Of a stretch of DNA of 51,446 nucleotides, positions 45,211 through 51,446 are shown piece by piece. The position numbers and the translations under genes are program-made. The stretch is taken from NCBI GenBank assembly GCA_025358515.1, contig JANYJG010000055.1:1-51446 (forward strand), written 5' to 3'. The stretch is from Chloroflexota bacterium. GTDB taxonomy: Bacteria > Chloroflexota > Limnocylindria > Limnocylindrales > CSP1-4. The notes under the pieces are model-generated. The model saw nothing but the letters and a program-made list of their open reading frames with translations, had not been told where the DNA came from and made no database searches. Numbering within the stretch: the first letter of the stretch is position 1; every line of letters begins with the position of its first letter.

Positions 45211-45946
45211 GATGACGTCGGAACCATCGAAAGCGCCGGCTGGCGGGCGGATCGATCGCCGGTTCCGGATCGAATCCCGCCTCGCCGACGAGCGGTACGA
45301 AGACGCAAGCGCCGCCGCTCCGCTCCTCGAATTCGCTGCCGTGCCGTATGACCAGAACCAGGCTTTGGAGGCTGCGCGGTCCCACCGGCAGGACGAGACG
45401 GCCGCCGTCCGCAAGCTGCTCGCGCAGAGCGGCGGGGATCTGCGGCGCCGCCGCCGTGACGAGGATTCGCTCGAACGGTGCCTCGTCCGGAAGGCCCAAG
45501 CTGCCGTCACCGACCACGATGCGGATGCGCTCACTCAGACTCACCCCGCCCGCCGGACTCACCCCGCCCGCCAGACCCGCCAGACGGGCGCGAGCCGCTT
45601 CCGCCAGCGCCGCGTGGCGCTCCACGGAGATCACTCGGCAGCCCATGGCGGCCAGAACAGCGGCCTGATAGCCGGAGCCGGTGCCGATCTCCAGAACGCG
45701 CATGCCCGCCTCGACCTCGAGCAGCTGGGTCATCCAACCGACCATGTACGGCTGACTGATCGTTTGACCCGCTTCGATGGGCAACGGCTCGTCGCGGTAG
45801 GCCCGGTCCGCAGCGTCGCCAGGGACGAAGGCCTCGCGCGGAATCCAACCCATGGCCGCGAGCAAGCGTTCGTCGATAATGCCGCGGCCGCGAAGTTGGT
45901 CGCGGACCATCTCCTCACGCAGTTGAGCAGCGCGCCCCGAATCCAT
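45206..45946 (-). CDS. pcm: protein-L-isoaspartate O-methyltransferase
   Basis: Pcm methylates L-isoaspartyl residues in ageing proteins with S-adenosylmethionine and starts their repair. The 246-residue protein has VPGDAADRAYRDEPLPI, the substrate motif QTISQPYMVGWMTQLL and motif I VLEIGTGSGYQAAVLA (about 84-99), with FERILVTAAAPQIPAAL and GGRLVLPVG further on. A short insertion GGVSPAGGVS at about 127-136 comes from an 18-bp duplication. The ATG at 45946 has TATCTT 7 nt upstream. A longer frame to 45991 lacks family match. Confidence 0.92.
   Translation of the reverse strand: MDSGRAAQLREEMVRDQLRGRGIIDERLLAAMGWIPREAFVPGDAADRAYRDEPLPIEAGQTISQPYMVGWMTQLLEVEAGMRVLEIGTGSGYQAAVLAAMGCRVISVERHAALAEAARARLAGLAGGVSPAGGVSLSERIRIVVGDGSLGLPDEAPFERILVTAAAPQIPAALREQLADGGRLVLPVGPRSLQSLVLVIRHGSEFEERSGGACVFVPLVGEAGFDPEPAIDPPASRRFRWFRRHL
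45538..45573. repeat. tandem duplication of 18 bp inside pcm
   Basis: GACTCACCCCGCCCGCC plus one variable base (G then A) repeats at 45538-45555 and 45556-45573. It adds six residues in frame to a surface loop after motif I. Confidence 0.65.
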
Positions 45947-45953
45947 GCAATCG

Positions 45954-45959
45954 AAGATA
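45954..45959 (-). promoter_or_regulatory. TATCTT box before pcm
   Basis: TATCTT on the minus strand ends 7 nt before the pcm ATG with no ribosome site. It fits the leaderless pattern. Confidence 0.4.
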
Positions 45960-46006
45960 CGCCCGGCCGTTCCGATCCCCCTCGCGGGCAACCGGCCCGC
46001 CGCGAC

Positions 46007-46552
46007 CTACTTGGTCGGTGAGGGGCTCGGTGACGCCGCCGGGGCTGCGGTTGGCGCGACGCTCGGGGTCGTGGACAGCGACGCGTTCGAACCGGCCGGC
46101 GGGACGTAGGTCGCGAGCAGCAACTTCGTCAGCGAGGGAGCGGCCCCCTTGGGAAGGATCCCGCCGACATAGGAGAACGCGAGCAGGCCGATCAGACCGA
46201 TGGCGCAGACCAGCGCAAAGATCGCCGATGGGCGGTCGTCGATGTGGACGCGCTCGTGGGCGCCGCGGACGGACCCGATCGATCGGAGGTGCTCGTCGGC
46301 GCCCCGAGCCCGGCCAAAGCCGAAGCGGCCGCGCGACCCTCCAACTGCAGCCGCGGCTCCGGCCGCAGACTCTTCCTCCGCAGACTCGTCCTCGGCAAGC
46401 GCCTCGTCCGCAGACTCCTCGTCGGCCTCAGATTCAGAGAGCTCGCCTTCGGTGTCCTCACCTTCTTCGGGTTCGTCTTCGAAATCCTCTTCGCCCGGCA
46501 CGAATTCGTTGGGCGGGAGCGTTTCGTTCCGCTCCTTGTCGCGCTCCGTCAT
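46007..46552 (-). CDS. acidic single-pass membrane protein of unknown function
   Basis: I do not recognise a family. The 181-residue protein has three parts. Residues 10-65 are very acidic (runs of Glu, Asp and Ser such as EPEEGEDTEGELSESEADEE). Residues 66-108 are basic, with Gly/Arg and SIGSVRGAHERVHIDDRPS. One membrane helix (about 109-131, IFALVCAIGLIGLLAFSYVGG) leads to a 50-residue Ser/Thr/Pro/Ala-rich tail that should lie outside. The layout suggests a cytoplasmic acidic arm with a glycosylatable outer tail. The ATG has GAGGG upstream and AGGAG further back. It lies between the MFS gene and pcm. Confidence 0.7.
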   Translation of the reverse strand: MTERDKERNETLPPNEFVPGEEDFEDEPEEGEDTEGELSESEADEESADEALAEDESAEEESAAGAAAAVGGSRGRFGFGRARGADEHLRSIGSVRGAHERVHIDDRPSAIFALVCAIGLIGLLAFSYVGGILPKGAAPSLTKLLLATYVPPAGSNASLSTTPSVAPTAAPAASPSPSPTK

Positions 46553-46579
46553 GCCCTCGTGTCACTCCTGTGTTGGTAT

Positions 46580-46594
46580 GGCACCCAGGGTGCC
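46580..46594 (-). promoter_or_regulatory. tight hairpin in the leader of the acidic membrane protein gene
   Basis: GGCACC and GGTGCC pair around a 3-nt loop, 27 nt before the start codon at 46552. It may be an operator, an attenuator or a leftover terminator; the MFS stop is 112 nt upstream. Confidence 0.3.
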
Positions 46595-46706
46595 GTTGTT
46601 TGCGTGGTGCGGCCGAAGCAGCCGGCGGACTATGCGGGCCCTACCCGCCGTGACGGTGTCGGGCGCATTCGCCCCGCGGCAGTTTAGCCGACGCGCACCG
46701 GATACG

Positions 46707-48575
46707 TCAGACGGTCCGGATCGAGCGTACGGTCAGGCCGGCCAAACCCGCGGTCGCAGTCAGCAGTCCGCAGGCGAAGAGGACCGCGTGCAGCCCGAAT
46801 GCCTGAGCCAGGGCGCCACTCGTGACCATCGCCGCAGCAAGCACGGCGTTGACCATCGCGAGGCGGATCGAGACCACGCGACCGAGCATCGAATCCGGGG
46901 TTCGTTGCTGGAAGAGCGTCTGGCTCGGCAGGACAAAGCTGACGTTGGCTACTCCCACGACTACCGCCAGGATTAGGGCCAGCGGCAGGTTGCGGGCCAG
47001 CGAAAGTGCCGCCAAGGCCGCGCCAAGGGCCGTGAACGCAATCACGATGCTGGGACCCTTTGGCAGCCGCGTCCCCAGCCCGCCCAGCACGAGCCCGCCG
47101 CCGACGAGGCCCACGCCCATGGCCATCTCGAACAGTCCATACGCCGCCGGAGCGTTCGTTCCGCCGAGCGGCAGCGCCGCAACCAGCAACGGGGAGAGGG
47201 CGGTCAAGGCCCCGAGGCCGTACTCGGCGATCGCGGCTTGAACCGTGGTCGCAAACAGGACCGCCTCACCGCGCAGGAACCGCCAGCCATCGGCCATCTC
47301 GCCGCGCAGAGAAGCCACTTGGGCAGTGCTCGCGCTGACCTTCGCGATTCCGGGTATGGCTACAGCCGCGACCAGGGCCGCGGATGCCAGGTAGCTCGCC
47401 CCGTCGATCCAGAACGCCAGAGCGAGTGCCGGCCCAAGGAATGCCACGAACAGCCCGCCCAGGCCGTAGCCCACGAGATCGCTGACCGTGTCCGCAACCC
47501 ACATCGCCGAATTGGCGGTCAGCAAATCCCCATCCGGCACCACCTGCGGCAACGCCGCAACTCGGGCCGGGCGGAAGAACGACGAAACCGTCGCGAGGAG
47601 AAACACCAGGCAGACGACCAGCCCGACGTGCAGGCCGGACGCCACGGGTATCAAAGACACGAGTCCGGCGCGCAGCAGGTCGGAGACGACCATAACCCGT
47701 TTGCGATCCCACCGATCGACCAGCACCCCGGCGACCGGTCCCACCAGGAGACCGGGCAGGGTCATGGCAGCAAAAGCCACGCCCAGTGCCAGCGGCGACG
47801 AATTTGTCGCTCGAGCGACCAGAAACACCAGAGCAACCTGATGGAGGCGATCCCCCAGAGAGCTGACCACCTGGCCCAGCCACATGGCCGAGAACGCGCC
47901 GTTGGAGGCGAGCCGAACGTAGGGATGGCTGAGAGCGCTGCGTCCGGGTAAGGCAGCCGCCACTACGGAAATGGCCGTGGCCGCAAGGCCCCCCGAGGTT
48001 CGTCTGGGCAGATCCTCCGGCACGAGCGCCGGCGCCCGAACCACTCCGGCGAACAGGAAGAAGGCCAATCCGGCGCCGAGCAGCAGGTCGCCGATCGAAG
48101 TGACCGATTGGACGTACGGGATGGCGATAGGGATGGGGATGATGTCCACAAGTGGGCCGCCGTGGGCGAAGAAGCCGACATCGACCGGTCCGGACAGCAG
48201 CCGATGGAAGTTCGAATGCAGGGTCGGGCTCAGGCCGGCGGCACTCAGACTTGGCTGCCAGACCGGCATCCAGCCGCCATTGAGCACGATCGCCGTCCCG
48301 TTGGCGATCGTTCCGAGGGCCGCGGCCGTCATGCCCGGCAGTCTTCGGTTGCTCAGGAGCATTGCCGCCAGGAGCGTGTAGCAGACGAGCACCAGCCACA
48401 GCCGCAGACCGTCCTGGACGCTCCCCGCCGCCAGCAATGCGTCCAGCGCGAGCCGTGCGCCGGCCGCGGCCAGCAGCGCGGGCAGCCAGCGGAGCCGGAT
48501 GTCGAGCAGGTTCTCCAGCCGCCCACCCGCGAGCAAGCCAAGCCCCAACCCCAAGAAGACGCCGAGTTCGGGCAC
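46707..48575 (-). CDS. DUF5317-MFS fusion membrane protein
   Basis: The 622-residue protein joins two membrane modules. Residues 1-190 match DUF5317, five or so helices with the family motif NGTAIVLNGGWMPVW; its function is unknown. Residues 215-620 are a 12-helix MFS transporter of the MFS_3/EntS-like type, with MWLGQVVSSLGDRLHQVAL, the loop motif LVDRWDRKRVMVVSDLLRAG and FFRPARVAALPQVVPDGDLLTANS. MFS_3 members export siderophores or drugs. The linker has a Pro-rich LVPEDLPRRTSGG. The GTG start lies 13 nt after the HD-GYP stop, so the two are one transcript. Confidence 0.82.
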   Translation of the reverse strand: MPELGVFLGLGLGLLAGGRLENLLDIRLRWLPALLAAAGARLALDALLAAGSVQDGLRLWLVLVCYTLLAAMLLSNRRLPGMTAAALGTIANGTAIVLNGGWMPVWQPSLSAAGLSPTLHSNFHRLLSGPVDVGFFAHGGPLVDIIPIPIAIPYVQSVTSIGDLLLGAGLAFFLFAGVVRAPALVPEDLPRRTSGGLAATAISVVAAALPGRSALSHPYVRLASNGAFSAMWLGQVVSSLGDRLHQVALVFLVARATNSSPLALGVAFAAMTLPGLLVGPVAGVLVDRWDRKRVMVVSDLLRAGLVSLIPVASGLHVGLVVCLVFLLATVSSFFRPARVAALPQVVPDGDLLTANSAMWVADTVSDLVGYGLGGLFVAFLGPALALAFWIDGASYLASAALVAAVAIPGIAKVSASTAQVASLRGEMADGWRFLRGEAVLFATTVQAAIAEYGLGALTALSPLLVAALPLGGTNAPAAYGLFEMAMGVGLVGGGLVLGGLGTRLPKGPSIVIAFTALGAALAALSLARNLPLALILAVVVGVANVSFVLPSQTLFQQRTPDSMLGRVVSIRLAMVNAVLAAAMVTSGALAQAFGLHAVLFACGLLTATAGLAGLTVRSIRTV

Positions 48576-48588
48576 TGAACGGGCTGAC

Positions 48589-49944
48589 CTAAGCGGGTTT
48601 GACGAGCGTCGGGCCCTGGGCGTTGATCGCCATCGAGGCGGCTGCCTCGCCGATCAACGGCACGTCCCGAATGTCGGCCCGACCGGGATCGGCCAACCCA
48701 TCCGCCCACTTCGTCCTGACGAAGGCGTCCACGACATCGGGATCAAACTGGATGCCGCCAAACTTGCGCAACTCTGCCAGCGCCCGTTCGGGCGTGAGAG
48801 GTGTCATTCGGTATGGGCGGGCGGCCGTCATCGCCTCGAATGCGTCGGCCACGTGCAGGATCCGGGCCAGCCTCGGAATCTCGTCCGCCACCAGTCGATC
48901 CGGATAGCCCGAGCCGTTGAACCACTCGTGATGGTGGCGAATGATCGGCAGCTCCGGCGCGAGATACTTGACTGGGGCGATGATCTCCGCGCCCAGTACC
49001 GGATGGGAGTTCATCGTTATCCGTTCGTCGCGTGTCAGGCGATCCTGCTTGAGCAGCACCGAATCCGGCACGCCGATCTTGCCGATGTCATGGAGGAGCC
49101 CGCCCCACTCCAGGGCCTCCATCTCGTCGTCGCTGCACCTCATCGCCTTGCCGATGTCCATGGCGATCGCCTGTACGCGCTGGCTGTGGCCGCTGGTGAA
49201 CTTGTCTCGTTTGTCTACGGCCTCGGCGAGGCTACGCACCGTCTCTGTGAACATCTCGCGAAGTTCCACGAACCGGCTATACGCGAGCCTGGTCGTGTAC
49301 AACGGCACGGCAAACAGCAGCACCGCCCACCACCCCGCCGCCACGTACATCCGCGCCATCAGCCAAGCCACGGGCGCCAACGCGAGCATGTTCACGTACG
49401 CGCCCCCCTCCGTGCGAAGAAGTCGCACGACAGGCTCGCCGTCGCGCATTGAAACGAATGCGGCGGTTATCAGCAGGTTGAGACTGAAACAGACGAATGC
49501 AGCAGCTACAGTCGCGACGAAGTCGACCGCGGGGATGGTGCGATTTGGAACAGCCTGGAGGGCGAGCCCGGAGATCACTGCTGGCGCAACGATGCCGCAG
49601 CGGTTTGCAACGATGCCGTACCAGGGGACTTCTCGGCGGACTTCTCGCGCCTGTGTTGTCCCGATCAGCGCGGTCCAAGCTGCCGCGGCTGGCCCTCCGA
49701 GGCTCGTCGCGGCGACTATGGGGGCAAACGACACATCGAGCAGTGTCCCGCCCGGCATCCGAACCGCCATGGACGCCCCTGCCAGCGTGAGGCCAATCCA
49801 GAACGCCAGGCCGAACGCCGTCCCAGCCCCAGAGTTGTCGATGGAGATACCAGGGTCCAGGCGGAATCGCAAAATCGCGCCAGCCATCAGCAAGCCGCTG
49901 ACCAGCGCGACGATTGCGATTACTGCTCCAAGCCGGCGGTTCAC
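48589..49944 (-). CDS. membrane-anchored HD-GYP phosphodiesterase-like protein
   Basis: The 451-residue protein has an N-terminal sensor of about six or seven membrane helices (8-222). A short linker helix leads to an HD-GYP domain (about 232-400), a family that degrades cyclic di-GMP. The HD pair is H285-D286 in LLHDIGKIGVPDSVLL. The GYP motif reads HHHEWFNGSGYPDR (338-351), with Asn-Gly-Ser instead of the usual Asp-Gly-x before GYP. SGHSQRVQAIAMDIG is also typical. A low-level signal role for the surface genes is possible. GAGGAG precedes the GTG start. Confidence 0.9.
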   Translation of the reverse strand: MNRRLGAVIAIVALVSGLLMAGAILRFRLDPGISIDNSGAGTAFGLAFWIGLTLAGASMAVRMPGGTLLDVSFAPIVAATSLGGPAAAAWTALIGTTQAREVRREVPWYGIVANRCGIVAPAVISGLALQAVPNRTIPAVDFVATVAAAFVCFSLNLLITAAFVSMRDGEPVVRLLRTEGGAYVNMLALAPVAWLMARMYVAAGWWAVLLFAVPLYTTRLAYSRFVELREMFTETVRSLAEAVDKRDKFTSGHSQRVQAIAMDIGKAMRCSDDEMEALEWGGLLHDIGKIGVPDSVLLKQDRLTRDERITMNSHPVLGAEIIAPVKYLAPELPIIRHHHEWFNGSGYPDRLVADEIPRLARILHVADAFEAMTAARPYRMTPLTPERALAELRKFGGIQFDPDVVDAFVRTKWADGLADPGRADIRDVPLIGEAAASMAINAQGPTLVKPA

Positions 49945-49967
49945 GGAGACTCCTCGTCAGCCAAAGC

Positions 49968-49973
49968 AATCTA
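49968..49973 (-). promoter_or_regulatory. candidate -10 of the HD-GYP/MFS transcript
   Basis: TAGATT on the minus strand lies 23 nt before the HD-GYP GTG. No good -35 is visible. The short leader contains GAGGAG. Confidence 0.35.
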
Positions 49974-50230
49974 GCCAGGCTGTGCTCCGCACGGCTATGG
50001 GAGAGATGTACTCAGAATGATCTGTAACTGGCCCCGGCAGAGACAGCCACGGCAAGGCCAGTACCCAGTGCCAAAAGGATCGACTGAATTCGACGGCGCA
50101 TTCCGATCACCAGGCTCTGGCGATTCGCTCAGCGGACACGGGGGTCTGCTCCTATCCAAAGCAGCGCTCGGCGGGTGGCACTTCATGCTTATCCCCTGCC
50201 CAAGTGCCCGAGTTCGGCTGGGGCCTCCAA

Positions 50231-50256
50231 GCGTCCGAGCGCTATCGCCCGGACGC
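50231..50256. repeat. 7-bp inverted repeat
   Basis: GCGTCCG (50231-50237) and CGGACGC (50250-50256) pair perfectly around a 12-nt loop. It may be a second terminator-like structure after the BTAD gene; no T-run is present. Confidence 0.4.
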
Positions 50257-50287
50257 ATAGGCTAGGGCCTGCTCCGGACCTTTGGGA

Positions 50288-50335
50288 CCGTAGGTCGCCG
50301 GAGGTACCAGCGTCAATACGGTACCTGGCGTACGG
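50288..50335 (-). terminator. long bulged hairpin after the BTAD gene
   Basis: Three helical blocks stack: CCGTA/TACGG (50288-50292, 50331-50335), CGCC/GGCG (50296-50299, 50327-50330) and AGGTACC/GGTACCT (50302-50308, 50320-50326). This makes 16 pairs with an 11-nt loop; bulges are only on the left arm. It starts 18 nt after the BTAD stop. It lacks a U-run, so it may be a Rho-linked terminator, an mRNA 3'-end stabiliser or a mobile-element remnant. Confidence 0.45.
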
Positions 50336-50353
50336 CTAACCACCCTAGGCCAT

Positions 50354-51436
50354 TCAAATATCCTCCAAAGGCGGCGGTTCCTCTCCCAACTGCTCTCGAA
50401 AGACACTGGCATAGTGCACGTACTGCTCGGCCGCAGCAGCGTTTGCTCCCGTCAAGCGGTATAGCCGAAGCAAGCAGAGTTCTATCTCTTCGGCGTCGGG
50501 GTCGGCCTGAAGGGCTAACTGGGCAACGGTCACCGCCCGATCAAACGCGCCAGCCTGCATATCGGCGACGATCGAACGCTCCGCTCGGTCGAGGAAGGTG
50601 GCGTGGAGTGTGTCTCTAAAAGACGACGCCCAGTCGTCGTACAGGAAATCTGTCGCGAAACGCCGAGTGTATGTCTCGGCCAGCAATGTTACGAGGGCGG
50701 GAGACGCGTCCTGACGGATGCGGGCGATGAGGCTCCAGCAGTCTTGGCTTTTACTATGAACCAGGCCTGGATCAAGCCAAATCAGATCACCACGGCTGGT
50801 AACATACCCGGCCGAGGCCTCATCGTCAGCGCGCGGCTCGAAGACTTGACGGAGGAAGTACGACGTTTGGTTGAGGGAGTTGGCTGCCGCCTCGGGTTCC
50901 ATTTCTGGCCACAATGCTTCCATGACCTGTTCTCTCGATGCAGTGAACTGGGGTCGTGTCAAGAGAAAAGCCAGAAGAGAGAGCACCTTCTTGCGCACGT
51001 CTGTACCCAACACAACCCGATCTCCAATGCGGATCGTCACTCGACCCAAGTCGTCGACGTAGGCGGTGGGGGCAAGGCGACGGAGCAATGTCCGACCGAC
51101 ATCCGGCATCTTCAGACGCTTGTTACGGGCAATCGACCGCAGCAGTCTGATGTCTTCCGCAGCCCCGATCATCTCAAGGAGGTCAGCCGCGCGCCTGATC
51201 GGGGCTAAGTCCGCGATGTGGTTGGTCAAATGGTGTCGCAGAGCCCAACGCCACCGCTCGGGCCGGTAGGCTGCCTCTCGGCGAACGATCTCCAGATGGG
51301 CCAGATCAAGGTGGGGAAGACGGGCAACTACGAGTTCAGCCTGGATCGACAGGAACGACGAGTCGTCCTCGGCGAGTAGTCGCAAGTGCGCAGCCAACTC
51401 GGTGTCGGTTGAGACAAGCGCCCGGGTGAGGCGCAC
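50354..51436 (-). CDS. BTAD-domain transcriptional regulator (SARP-like C-terminal part, possibly truncated)
   Basis: The 360-residue reading has a helical N-terminal part (1-125) that looks like the tail of an ATPase/TPR region. A winged-helix follows (about 130-205: VTIRIGDRVVLGTDVRKKVL, LAFLLTRPQFTASREQVMEA, SLNQTSYFLRQVFEP). A bacterial transcriptional activation domain follows (about 240-350), ending FREQLGEEPPPLEDI. In relatives I know this whole segment is the C-terminus of a much larger ATPase regulator. Here a TAG stands in frame three codons upstream of the GTG at 51436, at the window edge. The gene may be frameshifted, truncated or really short. Confidence 0.7.
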   Translation of the reverse strand: MRLTRALVSTDTELAAHLRLLAEDDSSFLSIQAELVVARLPHLDLAHLEIVRREAAYRPERWRWALRHHLTNHIADLAPIRRAADLLEMIGAAEDIRLLRSIARNKRLKMPDVGRTLLRRLAPTAYVDDLGRVTIRIGDRVVLGTDVRKKVLSLLAFLLTRPQFTASREQVMEALWPEMEPEAAANSLNQTSYFLRQVFEPRADDEASAGYVTSRGDLIWLDPGLVHSKSQDCWSLIARIRQDASPALVTLLAETYTRRFATDFLYDDWASSFRDTLHATFLDRAERSIVADMQAGAFDRAVTVAQLALQADPDAEEIELCLLRLYRLTGANAAAAEQYVHYASVFREQLGEEPPPLEDI

Positions 51437-51446
51437 TTGCGACTAC

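Larger units (their letters stand above)
49945..50353. other. 409-bp intergenic stretch with two hairpins
   Basis: No coding frame with a family match is seen. Besides the HD-GYP promoter box it holds a 7-bp inverted repeat at 50231-50256 and a long bulged hairpin at 50288-50335, both described separately. Both are downstream of the BTAD gene on the minus strand. Confidence 0.55.

Overview
The window is a high-GC, gene-dense stretch of a bacterial chromosome. The left end carries a translation, ATP-synthase and cell-wall core on the plus strand. Its order (rpmE, prfA, prmC, tsaC, glyA, a MraY/WecA-type transferase, atpI-B-E-F-H-A-G-D-C, murA) is the order known from Actinobacteriota such as Mycobacterium and Streptomyces. 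Added here are rplU-rpmA, a DUF1385 gene and a HAD phosphatase. The DUF5317 domain, the Flp/Tad set without an outer-membrane secretin and the MurA with Asp at the catalytic position suggest a monoderm member of Chloroflexota (Limnocylindria-like). A deep actinobacterial lineage is the alternative. No 16S rRNA or tRNA gene is present to settle this.

Layout. 1-140: the N-terminus of an ISNCY-like transposase gene running out of the window, with two 17-bp repeats beside it, just upstream of a clear rplU promoter. 158-8919: ribosomal proteins L21, L27 and L31, release factor RF1 and its methylase PrmC, tRNA modification (TsaC), serine hydroxymethyltransferase, and a polyprenyl-phosphate sugar-phosphate transferase. 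9040-16248: a complete F1Fo ATP synthase operon. 16252-21198: murA, mreB, a PHP phosphoesterase, a flippase-like membrane protein and a small XRE regulator. 21207-38277 is almost entirely minus strand. From its promoter-distal end it holds a GT-C glycosyltransferase, endonuclease IV, hibernation factor HPF, ComF, DUF192 and a Tad pilus set (TadC, TadB, CpaF, CpaE, CpaB and a 50-residue Flp pilin). A two-kinase/one-regulator signalling module and two more GT-C glycosyltransferases come next. 38435-43122 and 43125-44327 (plus strand) hold a GT2 polyprenyl-phosphate glycosyltransferase, a GT87 enzyme, an AlkZ-like winged-helix protein, a BioF2/CelD-like acyltransferase and a GT4 enzyme. 44341-51436 (minus strand) hold a PIG-L deacetylase, Pcm, an acidic membrane protein, a DUF5317-MFS fusion, an HD-GYP protein and a BTAD regulator at the right edge.

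How the parts fit. The left half is growth-related housekeeping. The right half is cell-surface biology: lipid-linked sugar donors (GT2), GT-C transferases that use them, flippase-like and sugar-phosphate transferases, a deacetylase, and a Tad pilus motor whose pilin sits directly downstream of a LuxR-type two-component module. One of that module's two histidine kinases has lost a recognisable ATP-binding domain.

The most unusual patterns I see are: a repeated TANNNT box 6-9 nt before start codons that lack a Shine-Dalgarno (probable leaderless genes); a three-way-junction RNA fold before glyA; the kinase/pseudokinase pair joined to the Flp pilus; the DUF5317-MFS fusion; and a long hairpin after the BTAD gene. 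I found no CRISPR array, prophage or recognisable defence system.
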